Assembly (NCBI GenBank): GCA_964596775.1
Contig: CAZQVN010000020.1
Location: 1 to 64,000, forward strand
DNA length: 64,000 nucleotides
Source: CAZQVN01 sp964596775
Lineage (GTDB): Bacteria > Eisenbacteria > RBG-16-71-46 > JABDJR01 > JAWXBZ01
Direction: 5' to 3'
A program made the position numbers and the translations under genes. Below the pieces are notes generated by a model, which had not been told where the DNA came from, searched no databases, and was given only the letters and a program-made list of their open reading frames with translations. The first letter of the stretch is position 1. Every line of letters starts with the position of its first letter. Positions 31,531 through 40,746 of the stretch are shown one piece after another.

Positions 31531-33102
31531 ATGAGCTCAATGATGGTCGTTTTCGGGGTGGTGGCCGGCATCATCGTCGCGGGGGCCGCGTTCTGGACCG
31601 GCTGGATCCTGCAGCGGCGCCTCGGTGAAAAGGAAGTGTCGGGCGCGCGGAGCCAGGCGGAAAGCATTCTCCAGGAGGCGCGGCGCGAGGCGGAGATCGC
31701 CCGGAAGTCGGCCAGCCTCGAAGCCAAGGACGAGTGGTACAAGGCCAAGAGCGAGTTCGAAAAGGAAACGCAGGCCGCCCGCAAGGAGCTGCAGGCCCTG
31801 GAGCGCAAGGCCCAGGAGCGCGAACTGACGCTGAACAAGCGGGTGGAGCTCCTCGAGAACAAGGAGAAGGATCTGTCCCGGCTCGGCGCCGAACTCGCCG
31901 CCCGGACGAAGCAGGTCGAAGCCCGGGCCGAGGAGGCCGAAAAGCTGGTCCGCGAGCAGAACACGAAGCTCGAGCGGATCGCCGGGATGACCACCGAGGA
32001 GGCGCGCCGGGTTCTGATGGCCAACCTCGAGGGGCAGGCCCGCCACGACGCGGCCCGCCTGCTGGCCGAGATCAAGGAGGAGGCGGCGCGCACCGCGGAC
32101 CGCGAGGCGAAGAAGATCGTCCTCATGGCCATCCAGCGGAGCGCCGCCGATCACAGCCTTGAATCGACGGTGTCGGTGGTGGCGCTGCCCAACGACGAAA
32201 TGAAGGGGCGGATCATCGGCCGCGAAGGGCGGAACATCCGGGCGTTCGAAACGGTCACCGGGATCGACGTCATCATCGACGACACGCCGGAGGCGGTGAT
32301 CCTCTCCGGCTTCGATCCGATCAAGCGCGAGACCGCCCGCCGGGCGCTGGAAAAGCTCGTCCAGGACGGCCGCATCCATCCGGGCCGGATCGAGGAGGTC
32401 GTGGAGAAGGCGCGGAAGGAGATGGAGGACGAGATCCGCACGCTGGGCGACGAGGCCGCGTTCGAGCTCAATCTCCACAACATTCATCCCGAGCTGCTCA
32501 AGCTGATGGGGCGGCTCCGCTACCGCACGTCGTACGGGCAGAACGTCCTCAATCACTCCAAGGAAGTCGCCTATCTCTGCGGAATGATGGCCGCGGAACT
32601 CGGCTTCGACGAAAAGCTCGCCCGCCGGGCCGGATTCCTGCACGACATCGGCAAGGCGCTCAGTCACGAAACGGAAGGCACGCACCCCGCGATCGGCAAG
32701 GCTCTCGGGATCAAGTACGGCGAGTCCGAACCGGTCGTCGAGGCGATCGGGCATCACCATGACGACCTCGGCGCCGATTCCGTGTACGCGGTGCTCGTGC
32801 AGTCCGCGGACTCCATTTCCGGCGCCCGCCCCGGCGCCCGCCGCGAGACGCTGGAAACCTACGTGAAGCGCCTCGAAAAACTGGAGGGGATCGCCGAGTC
32901 CTTCGACGGCGTGGAAAAGTGCTACGCGATCCAGGCCGGCCGCGAGATCCGCATCATGATCGAGCCGTCGCACGTGGACGACGCCAGGGCCACGGTTCTG
33001 GCGGGGGACATCGCGCGGAAGATCGAGGCGGAGCTCCAGTACCCCGGCCAGATCAAGGTCGTGGTCATCCGCGAGACGCGCTCCGTGGACTTTGCCCGGT
33101 GA
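31531..33102 (+). CDS. rny: ribonuclease Y
   Basis: This is a 523-residue membrane-anchored endoribonuclease that starts mRNA decay. It has an N-terminal transmembrane helix ([21 protein letters not shown]), a long coiled coil (about 30-200) and the KH RNA-binding domain ([23 protein letters not shown]). The HD phosphohydrolase domain contains [22 protein letters not shown], and HHHDD. The C-terminal domain ends [17 protein letters not shown]. Length and domain order are as in Firmicutes RNase Y. The stop overlaps the next GTG start by 4 bp. Confidence 0.96.
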   Translation: MSSMMVVFGVVAGIIVAGAAFWTGWILQRRLGEKEVSGARSQAESILQEARREAEIARKSASLEAKDEWYKAKSEFEKETQAARKELQALERKAQERELTLNKRVELLENKEKDLSRLGAELAARTKQVEARAEEAEKLVREQNTKLERIAGMTTEEARRVLMANLEGQARHDAARLLAEIKEEAARTADREAKKIVLMAIQRSAADHSLESTVSVVALPNDEMKGRIIGREGRNIRAFETVTGIDVIIDDTPEAVILSGFDPIKRETARRALEKLVQDGRIHPGRIEEVVEKARKEMEDEIRTLGDEAAFELNLHNIHPELLKLMGRLRYRTSYGQNVLNHSKEVAYLCGMMAAELGFDEKLARRAGFLHDIGKALSHETEGTHPAIGKALGIKYGESEPVVEAIGHHHDDLGADSVYAVLVQSADSISGARPGARRETLETYVKRLEKLEGIAESFDGVEKCYAIQAGREIRIMIEPSHVDDARATVLAGDIARKIEAELQYPGQIKVVVIRETRSVDFAR

Positions 33103-33893
33103 GGATTCTCTTCCTGGCGGACATCGTGGGCAGTCCCGGACGGCGGGCGGTCAAGCAGTTCGTGCCCGAACTGCGCGAGCGGGAAAAACTCGAGTTCGTG
33201 ATCGCCAACGGCGAAAACGCGGCCGGTGGCATCGGCATGACCCGGGAGACCTGCGCCGACATCTTCTCCGCCGGCGTCGACGCCATGACCAGCGGCAACC
33301 ATGTCTACGACAAGTCCGAGATGATGGAGTACATCAAGACGGATCCGCGGATCGTCCGCGCCGCGAACTATCCGGACGGGGCGCCCGGCGCCCGGCTTGG
33401 CATCTACGAAACGCCGAAGGGGAAGCTGGCGCTGGCCACGGTTCTCGGCCGCACGTTCATGAAGCCGCTCGAGGATCCGTTCAAGGTCGGGCGCGAAATC
33501 GCGCTGGCCGCCCGCGATGCCGGGGCCCGGTTCACCGTGTTCGACATTCACGCCGAGGCCACCAGCGAAAAGGTGGCGTTCGGGTGGTGGATGGACGGCT
33601 ACGTGTCCCTCGTTGTTGGAACGCACACGCACGTGCCCACCGCCGACGAGCGGGTCCTGCCCGGCGGCACGGCCTACGTGACCGACCTCGGCATGACCGG
33701 GCCGTTCGATTCCGTGATCGGCGTGGAAAAGAGCGCGGCGATCCACCGGTTCGTCACCGGGCTGCCGGTCAAGTTCAAGCCGGCCGGGCGCGACACGCGA
33801 CTCTGCGGCGTCATCGCCGATTTCGACGACCAGACGGGCAAGGCCACCGGCATCCGCCGGGTCATGGAGTGCCTGCCCGATCCGCCGCTCTGA
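33099..33893 (+). CDS. YmdB-family metallophosphoesterase (TIGR00282)
   Basis: This is a 264-residue cytosolic phosphoesterase. The metal-binding blocks are [64 protein letters not shown] and [29 protein letters not shown], diagnostic of the YmdB group. B. subtilis YmdB is a cyclic-nucleotide phosphodiesterase encoded next to rny; the same gene pair occurs here. The GTG start overlaps rny by 4 bp. Confidence 0.93.
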   Translation: MRILFLADIVGSPGRRAVKQFVPELREREKLEFVIANGENAAGGIGMTRETCADIFSAGVDAMTSGNHVYDKSEMMEYIKTDPRIVRAANYPDGAPGARLGIYETPKGKLALATVLGRTFMKPLEDPFKVGREIALAARDAGARFTVFDIHAEATSEKVAFGWWMDGYVSLVVGTHTHVPTADERVLPGGTAYVTDLGMTGPFDSVIGVEKSAAIHRFVTGLPVKFKPAGRDTRLCGVIADFDDQTGKATGIRRVMECLPDPPL

Positions 33894-33894
33894 C

Positions 33895-34779
33895 ATGGCG
33901 GAACTCCTCCAGGGCGGTCCGGTGGCCGCCGCGATCCTCGCCGAAGCGAAACTCAAGGTCGACGCGCTCCGGGAGCGCGGCATCCAGCCGGCTCTCGCGC
34001 TCGTCCGCGTGGGGGAGGACCCGGCGTCCGTCGTCTACCTGCGCAAGAAGGGGGAGGCCTGCGCGGCGGCCGGCATCCGCTCGCAGGATCACGTCTTTCC
34101 GGAATCGATGGACCGCGAGGTGCTGCTCGAGTTCATCTCCTGCCTGAACCAGGACCGAGACGTGCACGGCATCCTCGTCCAGTTTCCGCTCCCCAGCGGG
34201 CACGACCAGGACGAAGTGTCCCGGAGGGTCGACCCGCGCAAGGACGTGGACGGTTTCCATCCGCTGAACGCGGGACTCCTGGCCGCCGGCATGCCGGGGT
34301 TCGTTCCCTGCACGCCGCTTGGAGTCGTGCTCCTGCTGGAGCACTCGGGCATCGATCTCGCCGGAAAGCACGTGGTGATCGTCGGACGGAGCCAGATCGT
34401 CGGCCGTCCGCTGGCTCAGCTCCTGTCCCAGAAGCGCAAGGGGCTCGACGCCACGGTCACCCTGGCACACTCGCGCTCCGGCGACCTCGCCCGCTACACG
34501 CGCGACGCCGACGTCGTCGTGGCCGCGATGGGGCGTCCGAACGCGATCACCGGGGCGATGATCAGGCCGGGGGCGGTCGTCATCGATGTCGGCATCAACC
34601 GCGTCGACGATCCGTCCCGGAAAAGCGGCTCGCGGCTCGTCGGCGACGTGGACTTCGCGAGCGTCGAACCGGTGGCGTCCTTGATCACGCCCGTTCCCGG
34701 CGGGGTGGGGCCGCTGACCGTGGCCTGCCTCATCCGGAACACCGCGGCGGCCGCCGCCGGGGAGGGGAGTCTCGGGTGA
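33895..34779 (+). CDS. folD: bifunctional methylenetetrahydrofolate dehydrogenase/cyclohydrolase
   Basis: This 294-residue FolD interconverts 5,10-methylene-, methenyl- and 10-formyl-THF using NADP. The catalytic Tyr/Lys block is SVVYLRKKGEAC (about residues 45-56), followed by VHGILVQFPLPSG, DVDGFHPLNAG, PCTPLGVV, the Rossmann motif VIVGRSQIVGRPLAQLL, and ITPVPGGVGPLTVACL. All key motifs are intact. It starts one base after the previous stop and its own stop overlaps xseA (GTGA). Confidence 0.96.
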   Translation: MAELLQGGPVAAAILAEAKLKVDALRERGIQPALALVRVGEDPASVVYLRKKGEACAAAGIRSQDHVFPESMDREVLLEFISCLNQDRDVHGILVQFPLPSGHDQDEVSRRVDPRKDVDGFHPLNAGLLAAGMPGFVPCTPLGVVLLLEHSGIDLAGKHVVIVGRSQIVGRPLAQLLSQKRKGLDATVTLAHSRSGDLARYTRDADVVVAAMGRPNAITGAMIRPGAVVIDVGINRVDDPSRKSGSRLVGDVDFASVEPVASLITPVPGGVGPLTVACLIRNTAAAAAGEGSLG

Positions 34780-36080
34780 CGCTGTCTCTTCCGTTCGAGC
34801 GGAAGACGTCCACGCCGTCGGAAGTCAACCGGCTCATCAAGAGACTGATCGAGGGGCGCACCGAGGAGATGTGGGTGCGCGGCGAACTCTCCAACGTCTC
34901 GAAGGCCGGTTCCGGTCACGTCTACTTTTCCCTGAAGGACCGCGAAAGCCAGCTGCGCGCCGTGCTCTGGCGCACGCAGGCCCTGAAGCTCCGCTTCAAG
35001 CCCGCGGACGGCATGGAGGTGGAGGTGCGCGGCCGCATCTCCGTGTACGAGCCGCGCGGCGAGTATCAGCTCGTGGCCGCCGAAATGCTCCCCGCCGGCC
35101 TCGGGGCGCTGCACCTGGCGCTGGAGGAACTCAAGAAAAAGCTCGCGGCCGAGGGGTTCTTCGACCCCGCCGCGAAGAAACCGCTGCCCCGGTTTCCGGC
35201 CGTTCTCGGCATCGTCACGTCCGAGTCCGGCGCGGCGCTCGGCGACATCGTCCGGGTGGCCCGGAGCCGCTGGCCCGGAATCAGGATCCTCCTGGCTCCG
35301 GTACCGGTCCAGGGGGAGGGCGCGGCGGTGGAGATCGCCGACGCGGTGCGCCGTTTCAACCGCCGGTCGGACGTGGATGTTCTCATCGTCGGTCGCGGCG
35401 GCGGGTCGATGGAGGATCTCTGGGCGTTCAACGAGGAGCCGGTCGTGCGCGCCGTGGCCCGGAGCCGGATCCCGGTGATCTCCGCCGTCGGTCACGAAAC
35501 GGACGTGACGCTCTGCGATCTTGCCGCCGACGTGCGGGCGGCCACCCCGTCCAACGCCGCGGAACTGGCCGTGCCGGACGCCGCGGACCTGGCGCTGCGC
35601 CTGGCGCGCCTCGACGCGGCCCTCACGCGGGGGATTACCGAGGCGATCCGGTCGCGGCGGAGCCGGATCGAGGCGATCACCGCCGCCTACGGGTTCAAGC
35701 GTCCCGCGGATTTCCTGGCCCAGCAGGGGCAGCGCGTGGACGATGCGGCCCGCCGACTCGGCGCGGCCATGGAACGCCGCGTTTCCGATCTCGGTGTCCG
35801 GCTTTCCGACCTCGGCGGGCGCCTGCCGCGGGCCGCCGCCTCCCGCGTGGAGCGCTTCAGGGGGCGGCTCCTGCCGGCCGCCGCCCGGCTCGAATCGCTG
35901 GATCCCACCGCGGTGCTCGGTCGCGGCTACTGCCTCGTCTTCCGCGGCGACACCCCGGAAACCGTCCAGCGGGCGCGCGACCTGGCGCCCGGCGAACGTG
36001 TCGTGATCCGCTTCAGCGCCGATCACGCCCGGGCACTGATCGAGAAGACCGCCGACGGGACACCCGCGACCGGGGAGTGA
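34776..36080 (+). CDS. xseA: exodeoxyribonuclease VII large subunit
   Basis: This is a 434-residue catalytic subunit of ExoVII, which degrades single-stranded DNA from both ends. The N-terminal OB-fold contains VRGELSNVSKAGSGHVYFSLKD. The catalytic domain carries GIVTSESGAALGDI, DVLIVGRGGGSMEDLWAFNEE and SAVGHETDVTLCDLAADVRAATPSNAAE. A coiled-coil C-terminal part (about 250-370) and LGRGYCLVF finish it. The GTG start overlaps folD by 4 bp. xseB follows 37 bp later. Confidence 0.95.
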   Translation: MTLSLPFERKTSTPSEVNRLIKRLIEGRTEEMWVRGELSNVSKAGSGHVYFSLKDRESQLRAVLWRTQALKLRFKPADGMEVEVRGRISVYEPRGEYQLVAAEMLPAGLGALHLALEELKKKLAAEGFFDPAAKKPLPRFPAVLGIVTSESGAALGDIVRVARSRWPGIRILLAPVPVQGEGAAVEIADAVRRFNRRSDVDVLIVGRGGGSMEDLWAFNEEPVVRAVARSRIPVISAVGHETDVTLCDLAADVRAATPSNAAELAVPDAADLALRLARLDAALTRGITEAIRSRRSRIEAITAAYGFKRPADFLAQQGQRVDDAARRLGAAMERRVSDLGVRLSDLGGRLPRAAASRVERFRGRLLPAAARLESLDPTAVLGRGYCLVFRGDTPETVQRARDLAPGERVVIRFSADHARALIEKTADGTPATGE

Positions 36081-36117
36081 TACACTCCGTGGCGCACTGG
36101 AAACTGATGGAGGATGC

Positions 36118-36399
36118 GTGAGTTCGCATGACAAGGGCCCGGAACCGTCCGCGGCCGTTCCGCCGCCCACCTTCGAGGCGGCCTTGAACCGTCTGGAAGA
36201 GATCGTGTCCCGCCTCGAGCGGGGAGAAATCACCCTCGATGAATCCCTGTCCGCGTTCCAGGAGGGGACGGGTCTCGTCCGCCTCTGCATGGAACGGATC
36301 AACGCCGCCGAAACGGCCGTCCGGAAACTGACGAAGGGTGATGCTCCGGACGGTCCGCGTCCGCCCGACGCGCCCCGCGGAGAGCCCGATGAAGTCTGA
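36118..36399 (+). CDS. xseB: exodeoxyribonuclease VII small subunit
   Basis: This is a 93-residue protein; TFEAALNRLEEIVSRLERGEITLDESLSAFQEGTGLVRLCMERINAAE is the standard two-helix XseB domain that binds XseA. The GTG start has GGAGG four bases upstream. The C-terminal 25 residues are an unconserved Pro/Asp tail that overlaps the next gene by 11 bp. Confidence 0.94.
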   Translation: MSSHDKGPEPSAAVPPPTFEAALNRLEEIVSRLERGEITLDESLSAFQEGTGLVRLCMERINAAETAVRKLTKGDAPDGPRPPDAPRGEPDEV

Positions 36400-37315
36400 C
36401 GAGACGACCCATCCGATCCTCGTCTTCGAGGAGTTCCTCAAGGACACCACGGCAGAGGTGGACCGGACGCTCAAGGCGCTGATGCCGAGCCCCGCCGCCA
36501 ACCCGAAGATCATTCACAAGGCGATGCACTACAGCATCTTTGCCGGTGGGAAGAGGCTGCGCCCCGCCGTTGTCGTTCTGGCCTACCGGGCCGCGGGCGG
36601 ACGGGGAAAGGTGGCCCACACCGTGGGGGCCGCCATCGAGATGATCCACACGTTCTCGCTGATCCACGACGACCTGCCGTGCATGGACGACGACGATTAC
36701 CGGCGGGGAAAGCTGTCGAGCCACAAGGTGTTCGGCGAAGGCGTGGCGGTCCTGGCCGGCGATGCGCTGCATTCGCTGGCCTTCGACGTGCTGTCGTCGA
36801 TCCACAAGCGTTCCTCGATCAGCGCCGACACGGCGCTGGCCGTTCTCGACGAGATCAGCCGCGCCATCGGCACCGACGGAATGATCGGTGGGCAGGTCAT
36901 GGACCTGATGCTCGAGGGGAAGAAGCCGACGGCCCGGATGGTGGACTACATCCACCGCCGGAAGACGGCCGCGCTCCTCCGCTCGTCCCTGGTCGTCGGC
37001 GGCATCCTCGGCGGGGCGTCGCGCGCCGAGATGAATGCGCTCTCCCGGTTCGGCGCGGACTTCGGCCTGGCGTTCCAGATCGTCGACGACATCCTGAACC
37101 TGCGCTGCTCGCAGGAGGTGCTGGGGCGCGAACCCGGAGGCGACCAGAAGCTCGGCAAGGTCACCTGGCCGGCCGTGTACGGGCTCAGGAAGAGCGACGA
37201 GGACGTCACACGGCTTCTCGATCGCGCCGCGCGCGAGGCGCCCCGGTTCGGTCGCTGGGTCGATCACTTCCTCGGCCTGGCCGACTTCATCTCCGAGCGC
37301 AGGCTGCTCCGCTAG
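36389..37315 (+). CDS. (2E,6E)-farnesyl / geranyl diphosphate synthase family protein
   Basis: This is a 308-residue all-helical prenyltransferase that condenses IPP with allylic diphosphates, as IspA does. GGKRLRPAVV gives the IPP-binding Arg/Lys, and the first Asp-rich motif is LIHDDLPCMDDDDYRRG. The second Asp-rich motif is FQIVDDILN, with Asn in place of the usual last Asp of DDxxD; GGDQKLGKVTWP follows. ATG 36389 is used because HPILVFEEFLKD begins the family domain. The location between xseB and dxs is the conserved isoprenoid arrangement seen in many bacteria. The exact chain length cannot be told. Confidence 0.9.
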   Translation: MKSDETTHPILVFEEFLKDTTAEVDRTLKALMPSPAANPKIIHKAMHYSIFAGGKRLRPAVVVLAYRAAGGRGKVAHTVGAAIEMIHTFSLIHDDLPCMDDDDYRRGKLSSHKVFGEGVAVLAGDALHSLAFDVLSSIHKRSSISADTALAVLDEISRAIGTDGMIGGQVMDLMLEGKKPTARMVDYIHRRKTAALLRSSLVVGGILGGASRAEMNALSRFGADFGLAFQIVDDILNLRCSQEVLGREPGGDQKLGKVTWPAVYGLRKSDEDVTRLLDRAAREAPRFGRWVDHFLGLADFISERRLLR

Positions 37316-37317
37316 CG

Positions 37318-37767
37318 ATGGTGTCCTACGTCGCGGCGCGCCCCTGGCTGATCGCCATGCTGGCGGCCACGCTCGTCCAGGTGATGAAGTTCCTGGCCGA
37401 CTACCTGCGTCACCGGAGGCCGAACTTTCACGTTCTCGTGTCCACCGGCGGCATGCCGTCGAGTCACTCCGCCGGCGTCTGCGCGCTGACGGCCTCGGTG
37501 GGGGTACTGGAGGGGTTCACGTCGGCGCTGTTCAGCGTGGCCCTCTACTTCAGCCTCATCGTCATGTACGACGCCACCGGGCTCCGCCGCTCGGCGGGGA
37601 TGCAGGCGTCCGTCCTGAACCGGATCGTGGACGAGCACTTCGCGCATCACCGCAAGGAAGGGGAGAAGCGGCTCATCGAACTGCTCGGCCACACGCCGCT
37701 CGAGGTCCTCGTGGGCGCGATCCTCGGCGTCCTGTTCGCCCTGTCCTGGTACGGCGGCGGGCAGTGA
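37318..37767 (+). CDS. divergent PAP2 family (DUF212) membrane protein
   Basis: This is a 149-residue integral membrane protein with about four transmembrane helices. RPNFHVLVSTGGMPSSHSAGVCAL carries the 'GGMPSSHS' signature of the divergent PAP2/YuiD family. YDATGLRRSAGMQASVLNRI and LGHTPLEVLVGAILGVL are the other family blocks. A phosphatase acting on a lipid or prenyl diphosphate is plausible and would fit its place between a prenyl diphosphate synthase and dxs, but no activity is established for the family. The ATG is 2 bp after the previous stop. Confidence 0.88.
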   Translation: MVSYVAARPWLIAMLAATLVQVMKFLADYLRHRRPNFHVLVSTGGMPSSHSAGVCALTASVGVLEGFTSALFSVALYFSLIVMYDATGLRRSAGMQASVLNRIVDEHFAHHRKEGEKRLIELLGHTPLEVLVGAILGVLFALSWYGGGQ

Positions 37768-37913
37768 GGGGCCGACCCCGGCGGGAGGAGGCGCTCCGTG
37801 CCCTGCAATGCCGGAAATGCCGTGGAAACAGGGACTTGGCCCTTTAATTCGACCGCGGCCTCCTGTACCATCCGCTGGAATTGCGCCGGAGCGGGCGCCG
37901 TGAAAAGGAGACT

Positions 37914-39833
37914 ATGGGACGATATCTCGACATGATCGACGCCCCCGCGGACATGAAGAAACTGTCGCGGGAGCAGATCCGTGCGCTGGCCGACGAAGTC
38001 CGCGAGGAACTCATCTCCGTGGTCAGCCAGACCGGGGGGCACCTCGGAGCCTCCCTCGGAACGGTCGAACTGACCGTGGCCCTCCACTACGTGTTCAACT
38101 CTCCCGTCGACAAGATCCTCTGGGACGTCGGCCACCAGGCGTACCCCCACAAGCTGCTGACCGGCCGACGGGGCCGGTTCGGAACGATCCGCCAGTACAA
38201 GGGGCTTTCCGGGTTCCTCCGCCGCGACGAGTCCGAGCATGACGCGTTCGGCGCCGGCCACGCCTCGACCGCCCTCTCGGCCGGGCTCGGAATGGCCTGC
38301 GCCCGCGATCACAAGGGGGAAACGTTCAAGGTCGTCGCCGTCGTCGGCGACGGCAGCCTCACCGGCGGCATGGCCTACGAAGCGCTGAACAACGCCGGCG
38401 ACCTCAAGAAGGATTTCATCGCCGTCCTCAACGACAACGAGATGTCGATCAGCCCGAACGTGGGCGCCATGACGAAGTACCTGACCCGCCTGACCTCCGC
38501 GCCGATCTACCGCCGTTTCGAGACGGACGTGTACGAACTCCTCGGCAAGGTTCCGGCCGTCGGGCACCCCGCCCAGGAACTGGCCGGCCGGCTCAAGGAA
38601 AGCCTGACGAATCTCGTCGTTCCGACCGTGTTCTTCGAGGAACTCGGCTTCAAGTACTTCGGCCCGATCGACGGCCACAACATCGAGGAACTCGTCACGA
38701 CGCTCGAGCACATCAAGGAGATCGGCGGGCCGGTGGTGCTGCACGTCCTGACCCGCAAGGGGAAGGGATACAAGCCGGCCGAGGCGGACCGGCTGGCCCT
38801 GCACGGCGTCACGCAGTTCGACAAGACCACCGGGACGATGAAGAAAAAGACCGCGAAGGCCCCGACCTATTCGAACGTCTTCGCCGAGGGGCTGATCGAG
38901 CTCGCGGAAAAGGACGAGCGGATCATCGCGATCACCGCGGCGATGATCGAAGGCACCGGCCTCAGGGCCTTCGAGAAGCGCTTCCCGGAGCGGACCTACG
39001 ACGTGGGGATCGCCGAACAGCACGCGGTCACGTTCGCGGCGGGACTCGCCACCGAGGGGATGAAGCCGGTCTGCGCGATCTACTCCACGTTCCTCCAGCG
39101 CGCCTACGACCAGATCGTCCACGACGTCTGCCTTCAGGATCTCGACGTGACGTTCGTCCTCGACCGCGCGGGTTTCGCCGGCGACGACGGCGCCACCCAC
39201 CACGGCGTGTTCGACATGGCCTATCTCCGCACGATCCCGGGCATGGTGATCATGGCGCCGAAGGACGAGGCGGAGACGCGCGACATGCTGCATACGGCCA
39301 TCGAGCACAAGGGGCCGGCCGCGGTGCGGATTCCCCGCGGCGAGGGTGCCGGCGTGTCGATGCGCAAGGAGTTCACGAAGATTCCGATCGGAAAGGCCGA
39401 GCTCGTGCGCGAAGGGAAGGACGTGGCGATCTTCGCCATCGGCAACATGGTCGGCGTGGCCGAGCAGGCCGCCGACATGCTCCTCGCGAAGGGGATCGGC
39501 GCTTCCGTCGTGAACGCCCGCTTTGCCAAGCCGATCGACCTCGACATGCTGCACGACCGCGCGGAACACGCGCGCCGGATCGTGGTCGTCGAGGAGCACT
39601 CCGCCCACGGCGGCTTCGGCGCCGCGATCCTCGAGGCGCTGGCCGCCGAGGAGGGGTGGGACGTTCCGGTCAAGTGCTTCGGCATTCCCGACCGCTTCGT
39701 GCATCACGGCTCGCGGGAAGCCCTGCTCAGGGAGTCGGGGCTCGACGCGGAGTCGATCGCCGAGGGAACGGCCGCCTGGCTCAAGGGGATGGAGTCCGCG
39801 GGCGCCGCGGCCGGACATCTCACGGGCGCCTGA
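37914..39833 (+). CDS. dxs: 1-deoxy-D-xylulose-5-phosphate synthase
   Basis: This 639-residue thiamine-diphosphate enzyme condenses pyruvate and glyceraldehyde-3-phosphate, the first step of the MEP isoprenoid pathway. The ThDP/Mg site is VVGDGSLTGGMAYEALNNAG...NDNEMSISPN. Upstream is GHQAYPHKLLTGR, then FEELGFKYFGPIDGHN, and the pyrimidine domain DRAGFAGDDGATHHGVFD. All are canonical and the length is normal. AAAGGAGAC precedes the ATG at 37914. It sits with the prenyl synthase and PAP2-like genes in an isoprenoid sub-cluster. Confidence 0.96.
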   Translation: MGRYLDMIDAPADMKKLSREQIRALADEVREELISVVSQTGGHLGASLGTVELTVALHYVFNSPVDKILWDVGHQAYPHKLLTGRRGRFGTIRQYKGLSGFLRRDESEHDAFGAGHASTALSAGLGMACARDHKGETFKVVAVVGDGSLTGGMAYEALNNAGDLKKDFIAVLNDNEMSISPNVGAMTKYLTRLTSAPIYRRFETDVYELLGKVPAVGHPAQELAGRLKESLTNLVVPTVFFEELGFKYFGPIDGHNIEELVTTLEHIKEIGGPVVLHVLTRKGKGYKPAEADRLALHGVTQFDKTTGTMKKKTAKAPTYSNVFAEGLIELAEKDERIIAITAAMIEGTGLRAFEKRFPERTYDVGIAEQHAVTFAAGLATEGMKPVCAIYSTFLQRAYDQIVHDVCLQDLDVTFVLDRAGFAGDDGATHHGVFDMAYLRTIPGMVIMAPKDEAETRDMLHTAIEHKGPAAVRIPRGEGAGVSMRKEFTKIPIGKAELVREGKDVAIFAIGNMVGVAEQAADMLLAKGIGASVVNARFAKPIDLDMLHDRAEHARRIVVVEEHSAHGGFGAAILEALAAEEGWDVPVKCFGIPDRFVHHGSREALLRESGLDAESIAEGTAAWLKGMESAGAAAGHLTGA

Positions 39834-39855
39834 GCCGCCGGAGGAGCCGGGCCCC

Positions 39856-40746
39856 ATGGCTCTCAGGACGATCGGCCTCATCGGAAATCCGAACAAGGAG
39901 GACGCGCCCGCGCTGGCGTCGCGCCTGATCGCGCGCCTTTCCGAACGATCCCTGTCCGTGCTCCTGGCCGGGGAACTCGCCGCGCTCATTCCCGATCACC
40001 GGGGAGCCACGGTGGCCGACGCCGTGTCCGACCTGGCCGCCGCCGACGTCCTTCTCGTCCTCGGCGGCGACGGCACGCTGCTGCACGCCGTGCGCGAGCT
40101 GAACGGCGCCGCGGTTCCGCTCCTCGGCATCAACGTCGGGAGTCTGGGATTCCTGACCGAGCTGGCGGCGGCCGACGTGGAGGAGTCGCTGGACCGGATC
40201 GTCGCGGGGAAGTTCAACGTTCTTTCCCGTCCGCTCCTCACCGCGGCGATCCTCGACGGTGATGGCCGGCCGGTGCACCGCCTGACCGCCCTCAACGACA
40301 TCGTTGTGGACGAAGGGAGCCCGACCCGCCGGGCCGTCCGTCTGCGCATGCGCCTGTCGGGGGAGGAGGTGGGCACGTTCACCGCGGACGGCATGGTCGT
40401 GGCCACGCCCGCCGGATCCACGGCCTACAACCTGTCCGCGGGAGGGCCGGTCCTCGGACCCCGGGTCAAGGCGCTCGTGGCCACGCCGATCTGCCCGCAC
40501 ACGATGTCGGTGCGGCCGCTGGTCTACCCGGACACGGAAACGGTGATCCTCGAGGACGTCCGCCCCGGTCTCCAGGTCAAGGTGACCGCCGACGGACAGG
40601 TGTACCACCCGGTGCCGGAGGGGGGGCAGGTGGCGATCGCCGTGGACCCGGATCGCACGGCGCGGTTCGTGGATCTCGAACGGCGCAGCTACTACGAAAT
40701 CCTCCGCACGCGCCTGCGCTGGGGCTCCGGCGGGCGGGAGAGCTGA
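39856..40746 (+). CDS. nadK: NAD kinase
   Basis: This 296-residue enzyme phosphorylates NAD to NADP. The catalytic GGDGT motif is in VLLVLGGDGTLLHAVREL. INVGSLGFLTEL, DGMVVATPAGSTAYNLSAGGP and ICPHTMSVRPLV are the other conserved blocks. ATG 39856 is chosen because RTIGLIGNPNKE is the usual first strand and GGAGGAGCC lies upstream. recN starts directly after the stop codon. Confidence 0.95.
   Translation: MALRTIGLIGNPNKEDAPALASRLIARLSERSLSVLLAGELAALIPDHRGATVADAVSDLAAADVLLVLGGDGTLLHAVRELNGAAVPLLGINVGSLGFLTELAAADVEESLDRIVAGKFNVLSRPLLTAAILDGDGRPVHRLTALNDIVVDEGSPTRRAVRLRMRLSGEEVGTFTADGMVVATPAGSTAYNLSAGGPVLGPRVKALVATPICPHTMSVRPLVYPDTETVILEDVRPGLQVKVTADGQVYHPVPEGGQVAIAVDPDRTARFVDLERRSYYEILRTRLRWGSGGRES

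Noticed and set aside
36074..36088. GGAGTG-ATA-CACTCC dyad at the xseA stop codon
   Set aside because: A 6-bp dyad over a stop codon in high-GC DNA can occur by chance, and the genes on either side are clearly co-transcribed.
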